NCBI GenBank assembly: GCA_021784835.1
Contig: JAJYHI010000045.1
Coordinates: 1 to 5,417, forward strand
Direction of reading: 5' to 3'
From: a bacterium
GTDB taxonomy: Bacteria > SZUA-79 > Acidulodesulfobacterales > Acidulodesulfobacteraceae
DNA: 5,417 nt
This document shows, piece by piece, positions 1 through 3,996 of the stretch. The notes beneath the pieces were generated by a model that ran no database searches, was not told the DNA's origin, and saw only the letters and a list, made by a program, of their open reading frames with translations. The number at the start of each line of letters is the position of its first letter. The first letter of the stretch is position 1. The translations under genes and the position numbers were made by a program.

Positions 1-34
1 TAACGCTCATCACTATAATGTCCTTATGCCCCAT
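1..34 (-). CDS. Probable insertion-sequence transposase, first 11 codons only (runs off the left edge)
   Basis: An ATG at 34-32 is preceded by AAGGAGGT at 45-38, a near-perfect SD with a short spacer, and opens a frame reading MGHKDIIVMSV to the window edge. The fragment is too short for a domain call. Two things suggest a transposase: the repeat-rich, IS-end-like DNA directly upstream, and a resemblance, from memory, to the starts of ISNCY/IS1202-type transposases, which often begin with a short hydrophobic stretch followed by Met-Ser and a helix-turn-helix. A second in-frame ATG at 10-8 is possible but has no comparable SD. The gene is co-oriented with the pan genes. The family assignment is inference; another small IS-borne or unrelated gene is not excluded. 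Confidence 0.5.
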   Translation of the reverse strand, partial: MGHKDIIVMSV

Positions 35-65
35 ATTACCTCCTTAATGTAAAAGCAGGTAATAT
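33..65 (-). promoter_or_regulatory. Hairpin enclosing the SD and start codon of the transposase-like gene
   Basis: ATATTACCT at 65-57 is perfectly complementary to AGGTAATAT at 41-33. After one G-G mismatch (56/42) three more pairs form (55-53 with 45-43), leaving a seven-base loop, 52-46. The whole AAGGAGGT SD and two bases of the ATG lie in the 3' arm. A transcript entering from panC would fold this way and hide the ribosome site. One starting near 57 from the local TATAAT would lack the 5' arm. IS10 and IS50 are known to limit transposase made from readthrough in this way. The pairing is seen; the regulatory role is inferred. Confidence 0.55.
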
Positions 66-69
66 TATA
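64..69 (-). promoter_or_regulatory. Candidate -10 box of the transposase gene
   Basis: A perfect TATAAT lies at 69-64 on the minus strand, 29 bases before the ATG. No good -35 hexamer is found at 16-18 bases (AGTAGA or GTAGAA at best), so the promoter may be weak or depend on other contacts. By standard spacing the transcript would start near position 57, just inside the start-site hairpin described separately. Confidence 0.4.
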
Positions 70-77
70 ATCTTAAT

Positions 78-127
78 TAGGACATTTCTACTTTGCTAAT
101 ATAGGACATTATCATATTGCTGGAACA
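78..127 (-). repeat. Direct repeats of TGTCCTA at the IS end, 24-base period
   Basis: On the minus strand TGTCCTA occurs at 108-102 and 84-78, exactly 24 bases apart. The surrounding 24-base units (78-101 and 102-125 on the plus strand) share the TAGGACATT core and a second TTGCT block. A third, diverged copy, TGTTCC, is at 127-122. Such iterated terminal motifs are usually transposase-binding sites. The repeats are visible; the binding role is inferred. Confidence 0.5.
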
Positions 128-132
128 TTAAT

Positions 133-933
133 TCATAAATAAATATTGTCTAAAAGCCTTACGCCTTTATATCTGACGGCCGCCAGCAAAATATCCCCGC
201 ATTCGGCGTCCGGCTTCCCTCCGCCCAGCCTTTCATTCGTGATTTTTGCATAATCAATCGCAAAACCGGCGTTTACTAATTCTTTTATAACGAAATAAGT
301 TAATTTTTCGGACGATTTTTCGCCGCCTTTGAATAAATCCGCAGTCTTTTTTAACGCGCCGTAAAATGCGCACGCTTTTTTTTTGTCCTCTTCGCCTAAA
401 TAAACGTTTCTGGAACTCATCGCCAATCCGCCTTTTTCCCTGACCGTTTCTACCGGAATAATTTTAACGTCTAAGAAATAATCTTCCGCCATCTTTTTAA
501 TCAAAACATACTGCTGATAATCTTTCAGCCCGAAAAAAGCAAAATCGGGAGCTGCTATGCAGAACAGCTTCATAACTATGGTAAGAACGCCCTGAAAATG
601 CTCCGGCCTAAAAACCCCTTCTAACATGCCGGAATATTTAGGGTTTATTAAGAAGGTTTCGGTATTTTTAACGATATCCGAAGGCGGATAAAAAAGGCAG
701 GATACGTTCATATCGGACAGCATTTCTGCGTCTTTTTCGATGTCCCTCGGATAATTGTCGAAATCCTCGTTGGGCGCAAACTGCAGAGGATTTACGAATA
801 TGGAAACTACAGTTTCGCCGTACTTTTTAGCTTCTTCGACAAGTTTTTTATGTCCGTCGTGAAGCTTGCCCATAGTCGGAACGAAAGCGACCTTCTTTGA
901 CGCTTTTCTTAGATTCTGCGAAAACTCCTTCAT
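133..933 (-). CDS. panC: Pantothenate synthetase (pantoate--beta-alanine ligase)
   Basis: PanC condenses pantoate with beta-alanine using ATP, through a pantoyl-adenylate, in the cytoplasm. From the ATG at 933, residues 19-28 carry PTMG and the HxGH signature (His25, His28). Asn48 and Gln51 fit the VNPxQF motif, LEGxxRPxHFxGV follows at 104-116, KDYQQ at 137-141, and GLAMSSRN, the KMSKS-like loop, at 169-176. The small C-terminal domain ends in RLLDN. An Asp usual before Gly-Leu-Ala is Gly168 here. The 266 residues are slightly short for the family because homology continues upstream: nine more in-frame codons read IKIITDVEE, matching a normal PanC start, with a strong SD before them. The given start is therefore conservative; the real one is probably at 960. 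It is the last pan gene, and no terminator is seen before the IS end. Confidence 0.95.
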   Translation of the reverse strand: MKEFSQNLRKASKKVAFVPTMGKLHDGHKKLVEEAKKYGETVVSIFVNPLQFAPNEDFDNYPRDIEKDAEMLSDMNVSCLFYPPSDIVKNTETFLINPKYSGMLEGVFRPEHFQGVLTIVMKLFCIAAPDFAFFGLKDYQQYVLIKKMAEDYFLDVKIIPVETVREKGGLAMSSRNVYLGEEDKKKACAFYGALKKTADLFKGGEKSSEKLTYFVIKELVNAGFAIDYAKITNERLGGGKPDAECGDILLAAVRYKGVRLLDNIYL

Positions 934-960
934 TTCTTCTACGTCGGTTATAATTTTTAT
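934..960 (-). other. panC: Probable N-terminal extension of panC beginning at an ATA codon
   Basis: The nine codons upstream of the panC ATG read IKIITDVEE in frame, just as most PanC proteins begin with M-x-I-I followed by a helix. The codon in the Met position is ATA (960-958). No ATG, GTG or TTG lies between this codon and the internal ATG. The ATA overlaps the TAA stop of the amidohydrolase gene as ATAA, where ATGA would be the ordinary coupled arrangement. AUA initiation is rare; a sequencing error or use of the internal ATG are the alternatives. Confidence 0.6.
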
Positions 961-2273
961 TTCCCGCCTCCTGCCGTATCGTAAACTATACTGCCTCCTA
1001 CCGCGACTTTTAATATGTCCGCTTTATTAAACGAAATAACGGCATCATAGATATTTTCTTCATTTAAAATCTTGCTTTCCCGTATTTTAAAAACGGTAAA
1101 ATCCGCGTATGACCCGGGTTTTAAGGTTCCGGTAACCCCCTCGAAAGAAACGGCCTTGGCGCCGCCTTCGGTAGCCATATAAAACAGCTCTCTCGCTTTC
1201 ACTTCGGGATGGATTTTTTTTGCGTACTTAATTTCGTCTAAAATATTCAAGGATTTATTGGAAAAAAGACCGTCGGTTCCCAAGGAAACGGAAATTCCTT
1301 TTTCTATAATTTTTTTCAAAGGAAGTTTTTCGGAATTAAAAAAAGCGTTGCTTCTAGGACAGTGGATGATATCCGCTCCGGTCTCTTTTATTATATCTAT
1401 ATCTTCGCCGCTTACCCCGTTTGCGTGTATTAAAGACGTATTCTGAGCCAGCATTTTTAAATAATAAAGATAGGAAACCGGCGATAAGAAAGTTGCCTGC
1501 GGAAACGAAAATTTTGAAAGATTAAGCGACGGCAAAAGATTTTCGGCTATATCTCCGCCGTTTCCGGCAATAAAAGCCTTTTCGGATGCATGCTCCGCAC
1601 AATGGACCGCTACTTTAAGCTTTAATCTTTCGTTCGCTTTTAATATTTCTTTGAATAAATTTTCGGATACCGAATATACGGAATGGGGAGAGATTCCGAG
1701 AGAAAAATATTTTTCGTTTTTTTTAAAGGCTTCGGCATTATTTTTAACGAAATTTTTAAATTCCTCTATTCTTTTAACGGCATAAGAAGGGTCGAGTCCT
1801 CTTAATTCTATAAAACCTTTAACTCTGGGTGCGGATTTGGCGCGCCCCGTTATACCGGTTAAATCGCAGAAAGAAACTGTGTCCGTAATATCGCCTATCG
1901 TTGTAGTTCCGCTTTCGATAAACTCTTTAAACGCTTTAAGCCTTAAGTTTGCCGTTTCTTCGCAGTTTAAGGACTTGCGTTTTTCTATCAGGGACAGAAC
2001 CCATCCCGAAAAAATCCGCGGAGTTTTATCGTCAGGTTTAAAAGTAATGTCGGTATGTGTATGGGCATTGATAAATCCGGGAACCATTAGGGTTTTGAAA
2101 GGAACTGCGGCCGGACCTTTCTTTTTTTTTATGCCCTTTTTTTCTATTTTTTCTATACTTAAGATATTGCCGGTTATTTCATCGGCCGTCAGACTGCCGT
2201 TTGCAATAAAAGCGGGGGTAGTATCGGAAGATTTCGCCGAAGTCAGTATATAATCGGCATAATATTTTTTCAT
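957..2273 (-). CDS. ATZ/TRZ-type amidohydrolase, probable deaminase of unknown substrate
   Basis: This 438-residue protein has the layout of the metal-dependent amidohydrolases that include atrazine chlorohydrolase, S-adenosylhomocysteine deaminase and aminofutalosine deaminase. PGFINAHTHTD gives the metal-binding His70 and His72. SPHSVYS lies at 195-201, HCAE gives His224 and Glu227, His283 is in SLIHANGV, HCPRSN lies at 304-309, and Asp334 is in GTDG. All expected metal ligands are present, so it should be active. The FSGW...R segment after the first motif recalls a subgroup found near menaquinone (futalosine) genes, but no such neighbours are visible and the substrate stays open. A lysine-rich insert (45-52) lies in the N-terminal beta domain. 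The start follows panD by 11 bases, has an A-rich leader without an SD, and is supported by the ADYILT opening usual in the family. Confidence 0.85.
   Translation of the reverse strand: MKKYYADYILTSAKSSDTTPAFIANGSLTADEITGNILSIEKIEKKGIKKKKGPAAVPFKTLMVPGFINAHTHTDITFKPDDKTPRIFSGWVLSLIEKRKSLNCEETANLRLKAFKEFIESGTTTIGDITDTVSFCDLTGITGRAKSAPRVKGFIELRGLDPSYAVKRIEEFKNFVKNNAEAFKKNEKYFSLGISPHSVYSVSENLFKEILKANERLKLKVAVHCAEHASEKAFIAGNGGDIAENLLPSLNLSKFSFPQATFLSPVSYLYYLKMLAQNTSLIHANGVSGEDIDIIKETGADIIHCPRSNAFFNSEKLPLKKIIEKGISVSLGTDGLFSNKSLNILDEIKYAKKIHPEVKARELFYMATEGGAKAVSFEGVTGTLKPGSYADFTVFKIRESKILNEENIYDAVISFNKADILKVAVGGSIVYDTAGGGK
967..972 (-). promoter_or_regulatory. Strong SD AGGAGG that fits the upstream panC start
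   Basis: AGGAGG at 972-967 lies in the last codons of the amidohydrolase gene. Six bases separate it from the ATA at 960-958, an ideal distance, whereas 33 bases separate it from the ATG at 933, too far for normal initiation there. The position of this site is the main local evidence that translation of panC begins at or next to 960. Confidence 0.65.
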
Positions 2274-2284
2274 TAAAATTTTTT

Positions 2285-2644
2285 TTATTTTACTATATCG
2301 GCGGCATGATTTTTTCCGTCAACATAAACTAATACGGGTTTGAACCCGTCCAGCTCTTTTTCTTCGTAAATCCCGAACGTAGCGATAATTATAATGTCTC
2401 CGACCTGCACTAACCGCGAAGCCGCACCGTTAACTATTATATCGCCGGAATGTTTTACCGCCGGAATCGCATATGTTTCAAATCTGGCGCCGTTGTTTAT
2501 GTCCCATACGCTGACCTTTTCGTACGGCAGAATACGCGCCTGTTCCATCAGCTCTTCGTCGATGGAAATAGAGCCTTCATATTCGAGGTTCGCATCGGTT
2601 ATTTTTACCCTGTGTATTTTAGATTTCAGTAAAATTTTTTGCAT
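2285..2644 (-). CDS. panD: Aspartate 1-decarboxylase proenzyme
   Basis: PanD decarboxylates L-aspartate to beta-alanine, the amine half of pantothenate, as a cytoplasmic homotetramer with a pyruvoyl cofactor made by self-cleavage. The self-processing site is intact: Tyr22, Glu23, Gly24 and Ser25, with cleavage expected between Gly24 and Ser25. Lys9, His11, Arg54, Thr57 and Tyr58 stand at the numbers known from the E. coli enzyme, and NGAA and GDIIIIATF follow in the second half. The length, 119 residues, is normal for the family, and start and end both look complete. The upstream gap has no SD; a consensus-like promoter predicts a start of transcription only a few bases before the ATG. panC, which uses the product, is two genes downstream. 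Confidence 0.96.
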   Translation of the reverse strand: MQKILLKSKIHRVKITDANLEYEGSISIDEELMEQARILPYEKVSVWDINNGARFETYAIPAVKHSGDIIVNGAASRLVQVGDIIIIATFGIYEEKELDGFKPVLVYVDGKNHAADIVK

Positions 2645-2650
2645 ATTTAC

Positions 2651-2668
2651 AATATATTATAATATATT
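2651..2668. repeat. 18-base perfect palindrome over the panD -10 box
   Basis: AATATATTATAATATATT reads the same on both strands and covers the TATAAT and the bases around it. It could be an operator, or a by-product of two overlapping TATAAT boxes in AT-rich DNA (one on each strand, at 2656-2661 and 2658-2663). Its simple composition makes chance quite possible. Confidence 0.35.
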
Positions 2669-2684
2669 TAAACCGCTTTTTCAA
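2656..2684 (-). promoter_or_regulatory. Sigma-70-type promoter for panD and downstream genes
   Basis: On the minus strand TTGAAA (2684-2679) is separated by 17 bases from a perfect TATAAT (2661-2656). The -35 lies in the last codons of the nucleotidyltransferase gene and its stop codon is in the spacer. Normal spacing puts the transcript start at about 2650-2648, that is 4 to 6 bases before the panD ATG. The match to consensus is strong; activity is inferred. Confidence 0.7.
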
Positions 2685-3510
2685 ATCCAAAACAGGCTTC
2701 TGCTTTACATATATCCATAATATCTTTGTCGAGCCCGTGTTTTATTCCGGTTAATTCCGTTTTTACGGATTCTTCTTTAGAAATTAAAATTCGTTCTAAA
2801 CCTGCCAAGTCTTTAATTTTTTTATTTATTATGTCTAAGTAATAATTTTTCGATATTTTACGGGCATTAATATCGTTCATATAAATTTCAAACTCTTTAT
2901 AAACAGGATTTTGTTTTACCGTAAAATAAAATTCTCCGGTTTTTATATAATTTTCCAATAAATAAGCCAATCTTAAAGAATTAATCGCCTCTTTAATATC
3001 GTAACCGTATAAATCCTTATATTTTAGGGTATTAGACGTATATTCCCCTTTTTCTATATTTAATTTTTTATTTTTTATTATTCCGGAAATTGCGTCGAAA
3101 TTTTTTTTAAAATTTATTAATATAAATTTTTTTATTTTATCGGTTAATTTTAAAACGCCGGAAAATCTTTCGGAATTTTTTATTCCATAGGCGAAAGTAC
3201 CGCATATCAAAGGTTCGATGAATTTTATGTTCCCGTTCATAGCGTGCCGGAAGTATTCATGAAAGGGCGTTATAAAATAATCGTAATCTTTTTCTATAAC
3301 CGACGACCTTGAAAACGTATGCGTATAGAAATTTTCGAATGAGGGATAATATACTATAAAAAAATCGTAATCGCTTTTGTCTGTTTCGAGATTATAGTTT
3401 CTTGACCCGTAAAAGCAGGCAAAAGCGACATTCAGGCTTAAAGCTTCTTTTTTTATAATATTTTCGAATACGGGCGATTCCGCAAATGCTTCAAAACCGT
3501 TAAAACCCAT
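2668..3510 (-). CDS. Nucleotidyltransferase, PF10127/RlaP-like
   Basis: The N-terminal part has the signature of the DNA polymerase beta-type nucleotidyltransferase fold: YGSRNYNL at 34-41 with the Gly35-Ser36 helix motif, then SDYDF with the paired metal-binding Asp47 and Asp49. Asp77 in DYDYF is a plausible third carboxylate. The pattern GSxxYxL-T-SDxD and a later NxxFIEPL segment (about 94-101) match the PF10127 group, which includes RlaP of RNA-repair operons and many phage and Firmicute proteins; their substrates are mostly unknown. The C-terminal half is helical and Lys-rich, with no motif I recognise. The 280-residue frame is intact. It follows the TPR gene by nine bases; the nearest SD, GGAAGG, is 12 bases before the ATG. 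The gene is far richer in A+T than its neighbours, which may mean separate origin. Fold confident, function not. Confidence 0.8.
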   Translation of the reverse strand: MGFNGFEAFAESPVFENIIKKEALSLNVAFACFYGSRNYNLETDKSDYDFFIVYYPSFENFYTHTFSRSSVIEKDYDYFITPFHEYFRHAMNGNIKFIEPLICGTFAYGIKNSERFSGVLKLTDKIKKFILINFKKNFDAISGIIKNKKLNIEKGEYTSNTLKYKDLYGYDIKEAINSLRLAYLLENYIKTGEFYFTVKQNPVYKEFEIYMNDINARKISKNYYLDIINKKIKDLAGLERILISKEESVKTELTGIKHGLDKDIMDICKAEACFGFEKAV

Positions 3511-3519
3511 TTATCCGCT

Positions 3520-3891
3520 TTACCTTCCGGGACTGGCAAGGTATTTTTTTAATTTAATTTTTGCCCACTTTATATTCGGATTATATTCTAACGCTTTCTG
3601 AAGGCTGACTATGCCGAGAGAAGGAAAACCAAGCCTGTGCAGAGCTACTCCCATATGCGCCCATGCAAGGGCGAAATGCGGTTTGATAAGAATCGCTTTT
3701 TGAAAATGCTGAACCGCGGAGTAATAATATTTTCCCTTCATAGCCATCAGAGCTTTATTGTATTGAAATTTAGCGCTGTGGACGTTGACCGGGCCGTTTG
3801 CTCCCGCAGACGCCTTAACCGCAAAGGAATTTCTTGAAAATATAATCATGGACAATATCAATATCAGTCCTAAAACGATGCTTTTTTTCAT
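3520..3891 (-). CDS. Small exported TPR protein
   Basis: The first 24 residues form a Sec signal peptide: MKK, a long hydrophobic core (IVLGLILILSMIIF) and a cleavage motif SFA after residue 24, with ASA at 27-29 as a second choice. No lipobox cysteine is present, so the mature protein of about 95-99 residues should be free in the periplasm or outside. The rest is two tetratricopeptide repeats, roughly 39-72 and 73-106, each with the A-Y/W-G/A-A-P pattern (AVQHFQKAILIKP; WAHMGVALHRLG then LQKALEYNP), plus a short basic tail. TPR units bind proteins; no enzyme motif is present and the partner is unknown. A G-rich SD (GGGGGT) lies about 8 bases before the ATG. The nine-base gap to the nucleotidyltransferase suggests cotranscription, but a shared function is not obvious. 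Confidence 0.8.
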   Translation of the reverse strand: MKKSIVLGLILILSMIIFSRNSFAVKASAGANGPVNVHSAKFQYNKALMAMKGKYYYSAVQHFQKAILIKPHFALAWAHMGVALHRLGFPSLGIVSLQKALEYNPNIKWAKIKLKKYLASPGR

Positions 3892-3943
3892 TTTTTCGAC
3901 CCCCGTCTTTCATTTTTATAGTTTAATTTTATATTCATATTTA

Positions 3944-3952
3944 ATTGTATCA
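3944..3952 (-). promoter_or_regulatory. Candidate extended -10 promoter for the TPR and nucleotidyltransferase genes
   Basis: TGATACAAT at 3952-3944 fits the extended -10 form TGnTATAAT with one change. The -35 region (TAGAAT at 17 bases) is poor, as is common with extended -10 sites. It lies just after the glpK terminator and would give a leader of about 45 bases. Other -10-like AT stretches in the same gap cannot be ruled out. Confidence 0.35.
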
Positions 3953-3955
3953 TAT

Positions 3956-3995
3956 AAAAAACCGTAATTCTACTTCCGCAGCCGCCGCGAATCGG
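3956..3995 (-). terminator. Probable intrinsic terminator of glpK
   Basis: Directly after the glpK stop codon, CCGATTC (3995-3989) can pair with GAAT-TA-CGG (3970-3962): seven pairs with a two-base bulge around a G-rich loop. A run of six T follows at once (3961-3956). The bulge makes it weaker than ideal, but the T run immediately after the stem and the position are right. Confidence 0.5.
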
Positions 3996-3996
3996 A

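Larger units (their letters stand above)
1..127 (-). mobile_element. Probable end of an insertion sequence (terminal region plus transposase start)
   Basis: Between the panC stop and the transposase-like start there are about 100 bases with no gene but dense structure: TGTCCTA at 108-102 and again at 84-78 on the minus strand, a related TGTTCC at 127-122, a TATAAT box at 69-64 and an inverted repeat over the start site. Repeated short motifs followed closely by a strongly initiated gene are typical of IS termini. The outer boundary is uncertain: TGTTCC at 127 would put it five bases after the panC stop codon, while the first clean TGTCCTA would put it near 110. The other end and the target duplication lie outside the window, so this rests on local architecture. 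Confidence 0.5.

Noticed and set aside
1..132. CRISPR array from the repeated TGTCCTA units
   Set aside because: The repeats are short, imperfect and only 19-24 bases apart, with no spacer-repeat pattern.
1837..2253. Plus-strand open frame opposite the amidohydrolase N-terminal region, 138 codons
   Set aside because: It is antisense to a conserved enzyme, has no recognisable motif or SD, and its hydrophobic character mirrors the complementary codons.
2394..2720. Plus-strand open frames opposite panD
   Set aside because: They lie over a fully conserved panD and the panD promoter, with no family features.
2668..3510. Assigning the nucleotidyltransferase as tRNA CCA-adding enzyme or as RlaP itself
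   Set aside because: CCA-enzyme motifs beyond the GS...DxD core are missing, and no RtcB, RNA ligase or Hen1 neighbour supports RlaP.
2668..3891. TPR protein plus nucleotidyltransferase as a toxin-antitoxin or defence pair
   Set aside because: The TPR protein carries a clear export signal, so the two act in different compartments, and no HEPN or other toxin domain is present. Tight spacing alone does not support it.
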